From Micavibrio sp. UBA1664 (GTDB lineage: Bacteria; Pseudomonadota; Alphaproteobacteria; Micavibrionales; UBA1664): a stretch of 21,311 nt of DNA. Of this stretch, positions 13,530 to 21,311 are shown one piece after another; position 1 is the stretch's first letter; every line of letters starts with the position of its first letter. Made by a program: the position numbers and the translations under genes. The stretch lies in assembly GCA_002320485.1 (NCBI GenBank), contig DCKW01000036.1, positions 1 through 21,311 of the forward strand, given 5' to 3'. The notes beneath the pieces were generated by a model, which saw only the letters and a program-made list of their open reading frames with translations, had not been told where the DNA came from and searched no databases.

Positions 13530-14687
13530 ATGATAAATAAATTTGCCGCCAACCAGTTTTTTAAAAGTCTGGATCACATGCAATTTGGTGAATTACATAT
13601 GTCCACGCCAGACGGTAAAAAACATGTTTTTGCAGGGAAGGAAAAAGGCAATAAGGCGGAAATAACGGTGCATGATTGGCGCGTTGTATCAAACCTGATG
13701 CGTAAAGGTGATATAGGTTTTGCAGAGGATTATCGCGCCGGATTATGGGAAAGCAATGACCTGATGTCCCTTACCACCTTAGGCCTGGTTAATCGTAAGG
13801 CAATGGATCGTATGATTTCGGGGAATCATCTTTATCGCACCATTTCAAAATTATCGTATTTATTAAGGCTTAATACGGTTAAGGGCAGCAAGAAAAACAT
13901 TCATGCCCATTATGATTTGGGCAATGATTTTTATCAATTATGGCTGGATCCGACAATGACGTATTCATCGGCCTTATTTGATACTTCCAATAAATTGCCG
14001 GATGCACAAAACCGTAAATACGACCGTATGATTGATTGTTTAGGCGCAGAGTCCGGCAGATTGCTAGAGGTCGGGTGCGGTTGGGGCGGTTTTGCCGAGC
14101 GTGCAGTGTCGCGCGGTGATTATGATGTTAAGGGTATTACCCTGTCACGGGAACAACAGGGTTACGCCCAAAATCGTCTGGGTAAAAATGCCAATATCGT
14201 GCTGGAGGATTATCGTCATCAAACAGGCAAATTCGATCATATTATTTCAATCGAAATGTTCGAGGCAGTCGGCGAACAATTTTGGGGCACATATTTTTCA
14301 AAGATGAAATCGTTATTGAATGAAAAAGGTCGTGCCGTTGTCCAGACCATTACCATGAATGAAAACGATTTTATGAATTATCGACAAAGCGGCGATTTCA
14401 TTCGTAGCTATATTTTTCCGGGTGGTATGTTGCCTAGTCCTTCACGATTTAACGAGGAAGCACAAAAGGCAGGATTAAAAACGGGGGAGCATTTTAACTT
14501 TGGATTGGATTATGCCCGTACACTGGAACTCTGGCTCAATCATTTTGACCGCAGAGTGAATTTGATCAAGGCTTTGGGATATGATGACGGATTTATTCGT
14601 CTTTGGCGGTTTTATCTTGCGGCCTGCGCCGCAGGGTTTCGCACGGGACGAACAAATGTAATGCAGGTTGAGCTGTCTCACGCATAA
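13530..14687 (+). CDS. CFA-synthase-family SAM methyltransferase acting on acyl chains
   Basis: Family members transfer a methyl(ene) from SAM to the double bond of phospholipid acyl chains. The 385-residue protein has HAHYDLGNDFYQLWLDPTMTYSS (125-147), motif I LLEVGCGWGGFAE (178-190), EMFEAVG (242-248), GLDYARTLELW (325-335) and the C-terminal AACAAGFR with Cys366 aligned to the essential cysteine of E. coli Cfa. Of the E. coli bicarbonate ligands, Glu (245), Ile (274) and Tyr (328) are kept, but Cys139 is replaced by Ser147 and His266 by Gln272. A simple methyl transfer rather than cyclopropane formation is therefore possible. It lies third in the operon behind an AAAAGG ribosome-binding site. 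Confidence 0.9.
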   Translation: MINKFAANQFFKSLDHMQFGELHMSTPDGKKHVFAGKEKGNKAEITVHDWRVVSNLMRKGDIGFAEDYRAGLWESNDLMSLTTLGLVNRKAMDRMISGNHLYRTISKLSYLLRLNTVKGSKKNIHAHYDLGNDFYQLWLDPTMTYSSALFDTSNKLPDAQNRKYDRMIDCLGAESGRLLEVGCGWGGFAERAVSRGDYDVKGITLSREQQGYAQNRLGKNANIVLEDYRHQTGKFDHIISIEMFEAVGEQFWGTYFSKMKSLLNEKGRAVVQTITMNENDFMNYRQSGDFIRSYIFPGGMLPSPSRFNEEAQKAGLKTGEHFNFGLDYARTLELWLNHFDRRVNLIKALGYDDGFIRLWRFYLAACAAGFRTGRTNVMQVELSHA

Positions 14688-14701
14688 AGGAAAAATTTAA
14701 A

Positions 14702-15250
14702 ATGGTAAAAACAACATTTTTGAAAGGTGTAATGATTATGGGTTTACTGGCATTTGTAACGGGCTGTTCCGTGGGTGGAGATATCGAAGATTATTCCGAA
14801 ATGGAGCCCAAATTAACATTGCAAGAATATTTCAACGGACCGATAAAGGCGTGGGGAATTGTGCAGGATCGATCCGGCAAAATCACACGTCAATTCTTCG
14901 TTGATATGAAGGGAGAGTGGAACGGCGATACAGGTACATTGACCGAAAATTTTGACTATTATGATGGCGAAAAACAAAATCGTGTCTGGACCATTAAAAA
15001 AATCGCCGATCAACGTTATGAAGGTACCGCAGGGGATATTATTGGAAAGGCCGAAGGGCGCGTTAATGGTAATGCAGTACAATGGGCATATGTGATGACC
15101 ATAGAGGTTGGCGGAAAACCTTATAATTTCAAATTTGACGACTGGATGTTCCAGATGAAGGATGGCGTTTTGATTAACAGGTCGTACCTGAAAAAATTCG
15201 GTATCAAGGTGGCCGAACTTACTTTATTCATGCAAAAACAAAACCCGTAA
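14702..15250 (+). CDS. DUF3833 family lipoprotein
   Basis: The protein has a signal sequence with a lipobox-like VTGC (Cys22) and would be lipidated and anchored in the envelope. The rest matches DUF3833 in order: LQEYFNGPIKAWGIVQDRSGKITRQF, then a G-W-[NE]-G-type segment KGEWNGDTGTLTENFDYYDGEKQNRVW, and WAYVMTIEVGGKPYNFKFDDWMFQM. At 182 residues it is full length. DUF3833 proteins have a lipocalin-like beta-rich appearance and usually travel with the DUF1365/CFA-like genes, so a lipid-binding or lipid-handling role is a fair guess. It follows the CFA-like gene by 14 bases with AAAGGA as ribosome-binding site. Confidence 0.87.
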   Translation: MVKTTFLKGVMIMGLLAFVTGCSVGGDIEDYSEMEPKLTLQEYFNGPIKAWGIVQDRSGKITRQFFVDMKGEWNGDTGTLTENFDYYDGEKQNRVWTIKKIADQRYEGTAGDIIGKAEGRVNGNAVQWAYVMTIEVGGKPYNFKFDDWMFQMKDGVLINRSYLKKFGIKVAELTLFMQKQNP

Positions 15251-15265
15251 GTATTAGATCATATT

Positions 15266-16132
15266 ATGCAGAAGCTCATTCTTACTACCTCTTTATGCCT
15301 CATTTCCCTCCTCGCCAGCGGATGTGCAAAAGTGGGATTGTTCGTAGCAAACATACCATATGCATTTAATAATGCGCAGTTGCATGAAGATATATTTTAC
15401 GACAGCACTCAAAACCAGACATTGGATGTTTATGCGCCGCAAAATGCCAATAATGCCCCTGTTATCATATTCTTTTACGGGGGGCGGTGGACTGATGGCA
15501 AAAAAGAGCAATATCGATTTGTGGCCGATACTTTCACAAAACATGGATATGTTGTTGTCATCCCGGATTACCGTAAATATCCTAATGTGAAATTCCCGGC
15601 CTTTGTCGAGGATGGCGCGGCGGCCGTTGCATGGAGTTATAATAATATTGAAAATTATGGCGGGGATCAGGACAATATATTCATCCTCGGCCATTCCTCG
15701 GGCGCGCATATCGCGTCCTTGGTCGCAACGGATAAGGCTTATTTGGAAAGCTATGATTTAAAGCGTGATATTTTAAAGGGTTTCGTCGGTCTGTCTGGTC
15801 CGTACGCCTTTATCCCCGAGGATGAAGATTTAAAGGATATGTTCGGCCCACCGGAACGATATCCATTAATGCGCGCCCCGAATTATGTGGATGGACAGCA
15901 ACCGCCCATGCTTTTAATACACGGGCTGGATGATGAAATTGTCGTCCTTGAAAATGCGGAAAAACTACGTGATGCAATCATTAAAAATGGTGGTGAAGTG
16001 GAACTGAAAACCTATGAGGGCATTGACCATATTGAAACGGTTGGTGCATTGATGTGGTTCTGGCGGTATAAGGCCGGTATTGAAAACGATATTGTAACAT
16101 TTACGAAAAAATATAAGGCAGGAAATGAATAA
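15266..16132 (+). CDS. Alpha/beta-hydrolase lipoprotein (esterase-like)
   Basis: The N-terminus is a lipoprotein signal ending LLASGC (Cys20). The mature part is an alpha/beta hydrolase of the hormone-sensitive-lipase/carboxylesterase type: oxyanion-hole segment FFYGGRW (69-75, Tyr where His is usual), VIPDYRKYP (98-106), nucleophile elbow GHSSG with Ser144, acid in HGLDDE (Asp222 or 223) and catalytic His255 in GIDHIE. All three catalytic residues are present. The neighbours suggest an envelope lipid or acyl ester as substrate. The start lies 15 bases after the DUF3833 stop, and its 3' end overlaps the SDR gene by 8 bases. Confidence 0.85.
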   Translation: MQKLILTTSLCLISLLASGCAKVGLFVANIPYAFNNAQLHEDIFYDSTQNQTLDVYAPQNANNAPVIIFFYGGRWTDGKKEQYRFVADTFTKHGYVVVIPDYRKYPNVKFPAFVEDGAAAVAWSYNNIENYGGDQDNIFILGHSSGAHIASLVATDKAYLESYDLKRDILKGFVGLSGPYAFIPEDEDLKDMFGPPERYPLMRAPNYVDGQQPPMLLIHGLDDEIVVLENAEKLRDAIIKNGGEVELKTYEGIDHIETVGALMWFWRYKAGIENDIVTFTKKYKAGNE

Positions 16133-16880
16133 CGTTAACGGGAAATATATCTGGGTTATCGGGGCCAGTAGCGGTATCGGTTTGGAACTGGCAAAAGAAC
16201 TTGCCCGTAAGGGGGCTATTCTGGCCTTATCTGCGCGCCGCGAGGAGAAACTGAAAAAGCTGCTTGAGGATTTGTCAGGTGACAAACATATCATGGTTCC
16301 CCTCGACATCTCGGATGCGGGTGCGGTTAAGAACGCGCAAAAAACCATATTAAAATCTTTTCCTCAGATAGACAGCGTGATTTGCATGGCGGCAATTTAC
16401 AGTGCTGATAAAGAAAAAAACACATCCCCTGATTTTATTCAAAAAACATTACTGGTGAATATCGGCGGGGCATTTAATGTGGTTGAAAGTCTCAAGCCGC
16501 AATTTAAAAAGCAAGGGCACGGGCAGATTGCCTTGTGTGCATCGGTCGCCGGATATCGCGGGTTACCAAACGGGCAACCATATTCCGCAACAAAGGCCGC
16601 CTTAATTAATTACGGCGAATCGTTAAAAGTTGAATTGGAATCCGATAATATTGATGTGAAAATCATTTGCCCGGGTTTTGTAAAAACCGATTTAACGGCC
16701 GAAAACGATTTTCGAATGCCGATGATTATGGATGCGGACAGTGCCGCCAAGGAAATTGTCAAAGGGATTAGCTCAAATAAATTCCAGATCGATTTTCCCA
16801 AACGATTTACGACAATTTTAAAGGTTCTGCGAGCTGTGCCATATATCCTGTTTTTCCCAATCGCCAGAAAAATGCGATAG
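16125..16880 (+). CDS. Short-chain dehydrogenase/reductase (SDR)
   Basis: A classical SDR of 251 residues: cofactor motif VIGASSGIG (11-19), SARREEKL (36-43) with arginines favouring NADP(H), NAA-like CMAAIYS (88-93), Asn112, and the catalytic Ser140, Tyr153 and Lys157 in YSATK. A hydrophobic C-terminal stretch, RAVPYILFFPIARKMR, could associate with the membrane, as in SDRs that reduce lipid substrates. SDR genes of this kind are regular members of the flavoprotein/DUF1365/CFA-like clusters, so it probably acts on the same modified acyl chain. It starts inside the hydrolase gene behind AAGGCAGGAA and is the last gene of the operon. Confidence 0.88.
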   Translation: MNNVNGKYIWVIGASSGIGLELAKELARKGAILALSARREEKLKKLLEDLSGDKHIMVPLDISDAGAVKNAQKTILKSFPQIDSVICMAAIYSADKEKNTSPDFIQKTLLVNIGGAFNVVESLKPQFKKQGHGQIALCASVAGYRGLPNGQPYSATKAALINYGESLKVELESDNIDVKIICPGFVKTDLTAENDFRMPMIMDADSAAKEIVKGISSNKFQIDFPKRFTTILKVLRAVPYILFFPIARKMR

Positions 16881-16937
16881 TTAAAACAAGTTAGTCTTAA
16901 ACTACACATCCTCGCCTTGAACTCATTAAGATTTGCG

Positions 16938-17750
16938 TTATATTTCATCGCTCTTTTGTCGGGAAGCCTGATCACGGGCAATCATAGCCTTGGCCTGAGC
17001 CTGCGAGTTTTTAAGCAGGTTATTGATCAATATGCTTTCCGGCATATTTTTCCAATATTTTTTCGGCATGGACGACATCATTGCATTTTTCTTGGGCCGT
17101 GCAGGATTAAAAATACTGGCATAATAAGTTAACCAGTATTGTTCGATTTTATCATCTTTCGGATATAACGCGGGATCGGGATTATCCTCAAGAAAAAGAT
17201 TTTCCCCATTCCAATGCGCAGCGCGATACGGGGTTAAAATAGACCAGCGCATATTTTTAAAACGTGTTTTAAAAAAATCCAATTTGAGTTCTAGGCTGAA
17301 AAATTCGGGTTCATACCAAGCAATAAAATAAGGATATCCATCCTTTTCAACCTCACGAAATCGTAAAAAAGCGGTAATTTTGTAGGCATCACGCCTAACA
17401 GCCTTGACCAGCTTTTGGAAGGCTAAAACATCATTATCGGTTTTAAGGGCAAGTAAATTTTTATTCTCGTGTTTAAGTCGCCATAATAAACGATAGCATA
17501 AGTCAAACCGACAGGGACCATTATGACATAATGCAGTATTGATCATGTCCAATATCTGGGCACTAATTTTAAAGTTTATTTGTTTATCAACGGAAAAAAC
17601 GGGCATGTCCGATGCCAAAAGATTCATCTGTGCATTATCATCACCCTGCCAGATAATATGGTCCGGCGGTATGTTGTTTGCCAGTAATAATCTTGCATGC
17701 TCCCGCCATTCATCTATTCCCGGAATCGTCTTTATTGAAATACTATGCAT
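16938..17750 (-). CDS. DUF4130 / TIGR03915-type DNA-repair-associated protein
   Basis: This 270-residue protein resembles the TIGR03915 family (probable DNA metabolism protein). Characteristic parts are LLRLKHENKNL-like LLWRLKHENKNLLALKTDNDVLAFQKLVKAVRRDAYKITAFLRFREV, then FIAWYEPEFFSLEL, FKNMRWSILTPYRAAHWNGENLFLEDN and DKIEQYWLTYYASIFNPARPKKNAMMSSMPKKYWKNMPES. In many bacteria this domain is fused to a uracil-DNA-glycosylase (UdgX-like) domain; here it stands alone. It begins 4 bases after the radical SAM gene ends, and the two families almost always pair, so it belongs to the same LexA-controlled operon. The biochemical function is unknown. Confidence 0.83.
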   Translation of the reverse strand: MHSISIKTIPGIDEWREHARLLLANNIPPDHIIWQGDDNAQMNLLASDMPVFSVDKQINFKISAQILDMINTALCHNGPCRFDLCYRLLWRLKHENKNLLALKTDNDVLAFQKLVKAVRRDAYKITAFLRFREVEKDGYPYFIAWYEPEFFSLELKLDFFKTRFKNMRWSILTPYRAAHWNGENLFLEDNPDPALYPKDDKIEQYWLTYYASIFNPARPKKNAMMSSMPKKYWKNMPESILINNLLKNSQAQAKAMIARDQASRQKSDEI

Positions 17751-17754
17751 GGCA

Positions 17755-19005
17755 CTATCCGAATAATTCTATCTGTTCGGGTTTTCGCATCATTTCACTC
17801 AAATGGGCGGTATCCAAAAGATGCAGGGGAGGTTTGTAATCCCTAACGCAAATAAAAGGTTTCAATTTATCAAGCGGCAGGCGCATCTTAACAAGATCAT
17901 GCCAGGACAGACTTCCATAGCGGCGGATGGAAAGGATTTTATTCACGCTTGTTACCCCCAGTCCCGGAACTCGTAACAGCATAGACTTATCGGCCGCGTT
18001 CAAATCAAGAGGAAATACATGCCGATTATTTAACGCCCAAGCCATTTTTGGATCGTGGTGAAGTTCGAGCATGTTATCCTTTGTCCCCTGCAGGATTTCA
18101 TCAAGCTGGAAATCATAAAACCGTAATAACCAATCTGCCTGATATAATCGGTGTTCGCGTATAAGCGGTGCCGGTTTTAACGGCAAAACCTCTGAAGCAT
18201 CGGGAATAGGGGAGAAAGCGGAATAATAAACGCGCCGTAACTTTTGATCGTTATAAAGTTGAACACTCCGTTGTAAAATAATTTTATCATCTGACGGATC
18301 GGCACCGATAATCATTTGTGTTGATTGCCCTCCCGGAGAAAAACGAGGCAACTTTCGCCCTGAATGACTGCGGTCCAGTTTATGTTCGGTAATTTTGTCA
18401 CGTAGTTTATTCATAGAGGAATGAATATTGCCCTGATCTTTTTCGGGGGCATATTTGGCAAGGGATATTTCGGTTGGCATTTCTACATTAATTGACAAAC
18501 GGTCTGCATATAAACCTGCCTCCGCCTGAAGTTCGGGTGAGGCATTAGGGATTGTTTTAAGGTGGATATATCCTTTAAACCCGTGGTCAAGACGTAAAGA
18601 TTTTGCAATCCGCACCATGCTTTCCATCGTGTAGTCTGGAGATTTGATAATTCCTGAACTAAGAAATAGGCCTTCAATATAATTACGTTTGTAAAAATTC
18701 AAGGTCAGATCAACAACTTCCTGTACCGTAAACCGGGCCCGACGGATATCGCTGGAAATACGGTTAATACAATAATGACAATCATAAATACAATTATTCG
18801 TCATAAGAATTTTTAGGAGGGAAATACATCGTCCGTCAGGGGTGAAACTGTGACATATACCTGTTCCCCCGGTCAGGGAGCCGATACCCTTTTTATCCTG
18901 TGCGGATGCTTTGCGTTTACCTGCCGTTCCTGATGCGCAAGATGCATCATATTTGGCGGCATCGGATAAAATTTCTAATTTTATTTTAAGCTTATCATAA
19001 TCCAT
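17755..19005 (-). CDS. Radical SAM protein of the putative DNA modification/repair family (TIGR03916)
   Basis: This protein carries the radical SAM cluster motif NNCIYDCHYCINR (three cysteines spaced C-x3-C-x2-C) after GICHSFTPDGRCISLLKIL, followed by TVQEVVDLTLNFYKRNYIEGLFLSSGI and HLKTIPNASPEL, then GGQSTQMIIGADPSDDKIIL. The C-terminal part has a helix-hairpin-helix, LLRVPGLGVTSVNKILSIRRYGSL, consistent with DNA binding. Length (about 416 residues) fits the family, which is predicted to repair or modify DNA together with the DUF4130 partner encoded immediately downstream. ATG 19005 is preferred over the GTG at 19008. Twin LexA boxes precede it, so SOS induction is expected. Confidence 0.88.
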   Translation of the reverse strand: MDYDKLKIKLEILSDAAKYDASCASGTAGKRKASAQDKKGIGSLTGGTGICHSFTPDGRCISLLKILMTNNCIYDCHYCINRISSDIRRARFTVQEVVDLTLNFYKRNYIEGLFLSSGIIKSPDYTMESMVRIAKSLRLDHGFKGYIHLKTIPNASPELQAEAGLYADRLSINVEMPTEISLAKYAPEKDQGNIHSSMNKLRDKITEHKLDRSHSGRKLPRFSPGGQSTQMIIGADPSDDKIILQRSVQLYNDQKLRRVYYSAFSPIPDASEVLPLKPAPLIREHRLYQADWLLRFYDFQLDEILQGTKDNMLELHHDPKMAWALNNRHVFPLDLNAADKSMLLRVPGLGVTSVNKILSIRRYGSLSWHDLVKMRLPLDKLKPFICVRDYKPPLHLLDTAHLSEMMRKPEQIELFG

Positions 19006-19016
19006 CACTAATCATA

Positions 19017-19031
19017 GTTCCTGTTATGTTC
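19017..19031 (+). promoter_or_regulatory. LexA (SOS) box, GTTC-N7-GTTC
   Basis: GTTC at 19017-19020 and again at 19028-19031 are separated by exactly seven bases, the direct-repeat LexA box of alphaproteobacteria. It lies 12 bases upstream of the radical SAM start codon, on the opposite strand to the second box. Confidence 0.65.
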
Positions 19032-19048
19032 TTTTTCAATATTTATCA

Positions 19049-19063
19049 GAACATATTAAGAAC
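19049..19063 (-). promoter_or_regulatory. LexA (SOS) box, GTTC-N7-GTTC
   Basis: On the minus strand GTTC-TTAATAT-GTTC is a perfect alphaproteobacterial LexA box, in the same orientation as the radical SAM/DUF4130 operon it precedes. With the box at 19017-19031 it forms a symmetric pair 17 bases apart. Confidence 0.75.
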
Positions 19064-19185
19064 AACCTAAGTTAAATATATGATAGGGTTTTGAATGTTA
19101 GGTGTTTTTAATACAATGATTTATATTAAATATTCGCCTATTCGATTGGGCAATGCTTTATAATGGAAAGAGATTTTAACACGAT

Positions 19186-20208
19186 ATGGATCCGATAACC
19201 CAAGGCGCGTTCGGGGCCGTTTTGGCCCAAAGTACCAGCAAATCACGTGATTTAGGAAAAGCCGCGTTGATAGGCTCCATTGCAGGCATGGCCCCTGATC
19301 TTGATGTTATTATCCGCTCATCGGAGGATTCCCTGCTGGCAATCGAATATCACCGGCATTTTACCCATGCTTTACTGTTTATTCCCATTGGCGGACTGAT
19401 TTGCGCTGCCGTTTTATATCCGTTGCTGACCCGTCATATGGGTGTCAGTTTTTTAAAAACATGTGTATGGTGTATCGCGGCGTTTGCGACGCACGGGCTT
19501 TTAGATGCGTGTACAAGTTACGGAACGCAATTAATGTTGCCCTTTTCAAACCATCGTTATGCGTGGGATATTATCTCTATTATTGATCCTTTGGTAACGG
19601 TTCCATTGTTGATATTTATCGGGTTTGCAGCGATCAAAAGGAAAAGGGAATATGTATTTGCCGCGCTTACATGGATCATTTTCTATTTTGGTATGGCGGT
19701 GTATCAACATCATCGGGCCATAAATCAGGCAAAATTGATCGCCGGTAATCGTGAATTAAATGTATCGCATTTTCAGGCAAAACCAAGTTTCGGTAATATT
19801 GTCGTATGGAAAGTCATTACATCAACGGATGAAAAATATTATGTCGATGCGGTTAAAACCGGATTTGGTGAACCAATCGTATGGGAAGGTGACTGCATTC
19901 GTAAATTTAATTTACAAAATGATATGCCTTGGCTTGATCCGCAATCGCAACAGGCGAAAGATATTGAACGTTTTCGATGGTTTTCAGGCGGATATATTGC
20001 GCTTGATAGAAACGACCCATATAAAATTATCGATATCCGCTATTCGCTATTGCCGCAAACCATTCATCCTTTATGGGGGATCGCGTTGTCCCCCGATGCA
20101 GGCTTATCCGACCACGTGCGATTTTATACTGACAGAAACGACAGGGAATACTCTGCAGCCAGTCTTTGGGATATGATTTGGTTTTCTGATAATCAAGCTA
20201 AAAAATAA
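19186..20208 (+). CDS. YdjM/DUF457-type membrane-bound metal-dependent hydrolase
   Basis: The protein begins MDPITQGAFGAVLAQ, the standard opening of the family, followed by metal-ligand-like residues in MAPDLDVI (Asp38, Asp40), YHRHFTHAL (His56, His58, His61), ATHGLLDACTSYGTQLMLPFSNHRYAWD (His103, Asp107) and IIDP (Asp134). About four membrane segments lie between 60 and 175; the C-terminal 160 residues are soluble and probably periplasmic. The family is annotated as a metal-dependent hydrolase, but no substrate is established. A perfect TATAAT lies at 19159-19164 without a clear -35. The gene is 122 bases from the nearer LexA box, so SOS control of it is doubtful. Confidence 0.85.
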   Translation: MDPITQGAFGAVLAQSTSKSRDLGKAALIGSIAGMAPDLDVIIRSSEDSLLAIEYHRHFTHALLFIPIGGLICAAVLYPLLTRHMGVSFLKTCVWCIAAFATHGLLDACTSYGTQLMLPFSNHRYAWDIISIIDPLVTVPLLIFIGFAAIKRKREYVFAALTWIIFYFGMAVYQHHRAINQAKLIAGNRELNVSHFQAKPSFGNIVVWKVITSTDEKYYVDAVKTGFGEPIVWEGDCIRKFNLQNDMPWLDPQSQQAKDIERFRWFSGGYIALDRNDPYKIIDIRYSLLPQTIHPLWGIALSPDAGLSDHVRFYTDRNDREYSAASLWDMIWFSDNQAKK

Positions 20209-20224
20209 TCAAAACTTTACAACA

Positions 20225-20731
20225 TTATTCTGTTGGGGCTTTGTATTCTTCGTCTGTAACATGATCTAACCATGTTACTACTTCACCGTTACTATCGGAA
20301 GATTGAATTGCAATATGTGACATTGAAGTATCGGGTGCAGCGCCATGCCAATGTTTCTCATTGGCCGGAAACCATACAACATCTCCTGGCATTAATTTCC
20401 GAACGGTTTCACCTTGCGATTGAGCACGTCCCTCACCTGAAATGATGTACAATGTTTGTCCTTTAGGGTGTGTATGCCAGGCTGTGCGTGCGCCGGCATC
20501 AAAGTTAACCATAGCACCTTGATAATCATCAAAATTATCCCCTGCCTTGAAAGGCTCTCCTACTTGTACCTTTCCTGTAAAATAATCTGCCGGTCCTTCG
20601 AAACCTGCGGAAGAGTCATATTTATTTAATTTCATCGCAATTTCTTTTTTGTTTGATTGTAGGTCTGCCGCGTATACGTTAAATGCACTCAACGACATTG
20701 TTATAAGTGAGATAATTATAATTTTTTTCAT
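20225..20731 (-). CDS. Exported cupin-domain protein
   Basis: A signal peptide (MKKIIIISLITMSLSAFNVYA) precedes a single small cupin barrel. The cupin motif 1 reads AWHTHPKGQTLYIISGEG (His86, His88, Gln92), and motif 2 reads PGDVVWFPANEKHWHGAAP (His127 and His129), giving a plausible metal site. At 168 residues, about 147 when mature, it resembles periplasmic cupins related to carboxymuconolactone decarboxylase-associated proteins of unknown function. It starts behind AAAGGA with good spacing, 58 bases downstream of the aldehyde dehydrogenase on the same strand, and may be co-transcribed with it. It converges with the YdjM-like gene; no terminator is evident in the 16-base gap. Confidence 0.82.
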   Translation of the reverse strand: MKKIIIISLITMSLSAFNVYAADLQSNKKEIAMKLNKYDSSAGFEGPADYFTGKVQVGEPFKAGDNFDDYQGAMVNFDAGARTAWHTHPKGQTLYIISGEGRAQSQGETVRKLMPGDVVWFPANEKHWHGAAPDTSMSHIAIQSSDSNGEVVTWLDHVTDEEYKAPTE

Positions 20732-20789
20732 ATCAAGCTTTCCTTTAACAATTTAAATCTATTTTCCATTTCAATAATTTTAAAATACA

Positions 20790-21311
20790 CTAGCTGCGCG
20801 ATGCGGTTACGGTTTTAATATTAACGAATTCATGAATTCCGAATTGCGATAATTCACGTCCGTAACCACTGTTTTTGACCCCACCAAAAGGAAGATGCGG
20901 GTTGGATTTTACAAAATCATTCACAGCCACATTACCGGTATCCAATCTGGTGCGGGCAATGGCAATAGCATGGTCAACATTGCCTGACATAATGCCGCCC
21001 CCCAAACCGAATTCAGATGAATTGGAAATACGGATTGCATCCTCCTCGTCCTTGGCACGGATGACGATGGCCACGGGGCCGAATAATTCCTCGCTATAGG
21101 CAGGCATTCCTTCGGATACGTCTGTTAAAATCGTTGGCGGATACCATGCGCCCTCGCGGTCAGGTTTTTCCCCGCCCAAGATACATTTTGCCCCTGATTT
21201 TACTGATCGCTCAACCTGTTTATGTAATTCATCACGCAGGGAAACACTGCTCATTGGGCCGAGATCAATTTCATCATCAGCCGGATAGCCCAAACTCTGT
21301 TTTTCCATTTC
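20790..21311 (-). CDS. NAD(P)-dependent aldehyde dehydrogenase, C-terminal part (succinate-semialdehyde dehydrogenase-like)
   Basis: The 174 codons present run off the right edge in frame. They show IDLGPMSSVSLRDELHKQVE, YPPTILTDV, the EELFGPVAIV motif and the C-terminal LPFGGVKNSGYGRELSQFGIHEFVNIKTVTA. This pattern is typical of the Sad/YneI and related succinate-semialdehyde dehydrogenases. The catalytic cysteine, the glutamate of the ELGG motif and the cofactor-binding residues lie upstream of the visible part, so activity cannot be judged. No frame break is seen. Confidence 0.9.
   Translation of the reverse strand, partial: EMEKQSLGYPADDEIDLGPMSSVSLRDELHKQVERSVKSGAKCILGGEKPDREGAWYPPTILTDVSEGMPAYSEELFGPVAIVIRAKDEEDAIRISNSSEFGLGGGIMSGNVDHAIAIARTRLDTGNVAVNDFVKSNPHLPFGGVKNSGYGRELSQFGIHEFVNIKTVTASRS

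Noticed and set aside
16879..16913. Imperfect TAGTTAA/TTAAACTA repeat between the convergent SDR and DUF4130 genes as a terminator
   Set aside because: The stem is short and AT-only, with a mismatch and no T-run.

Overview
The window looks like chromosomal DNA of a fairly AT-rich alphaproteobacterium. The clearest taxonomic clue is a pair of GTTC-N7-GTTC sequences (the alphaproteobacterial form of the LexA box) in front of a DNA-repair gene pair. Gene content agrees: a flavoprotein/DUF1365/CFA-like/DUF3833/SDR lipid cluster and a class I THUMP-type rRNA methyltransferase.

Layout. (1) 1-740: the 5' half of a tRNA-Trp gene, then two gene remnants joined head to head. (2) 799-2482: a flavin amine oxidase of the sarcosine/N-methyltryptophan oxidase family, converging on an unrecognised 167-residue protein. 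(3) 2557-9653, minus strand: six tightly packed genes with 4- to 11-base overlaps or 2- to 4-base gaps. In transcription order they encode a Y4yA/LysA-type PLP decarboxylase, a cysteine-synthase-like PLP enzyme fused to a rhodanese domain, a SAM methyltransferase, a SufS-like cysteine desulfurase, a second SAM methyltransferase, and a Cys/Met-metabolism-type PLP enzyme. A small ParB/Srx-fold protein resembling the free serine kinases SerK/SbnI is divergently transcribed at 9759-10172. The shared intergenic region holds a strong sigma70-type promoter with an inverted repeat between its -35 and -10. (4) 10258-11361: RlmL-like rRNA methyltransferase. (5) 11457-16880: a lipid-modification operon. 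(6) 16938-19005: a DUF4130-type protein and a radical SAM protein, a known DNA-repair pair, under twin LexA boxes. (7) 19186-21311: a YdjM-like membrane protein, an exported cupin, and the C-terminal part of an aldehyde dehydrogenase.

The region most likely to be undescribed is (3). Four PLP enzymes, two methyltransferases, a rhodanese domain, a desulfurase and a probable serine kinase form a compact set. My reading, which is inference, is that the kinase makes O-phosphoserine. The CBS-like domain would then replace the phosphate with sulfur carried on the fused rhodanese cysteine and supplied by the desulfurase. The remaining enzymes would decarboxylate, methylate and further rearrange the product. 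The kinase/cysteine-synthase/decarboxylase trio parallels SbnI/SbnA/SbnH of staphyloferrin B synthesis, but no siderophore synthetase, SbnB-like dehydrogenase, NRPS or transporter is in the window. The product is unknown.
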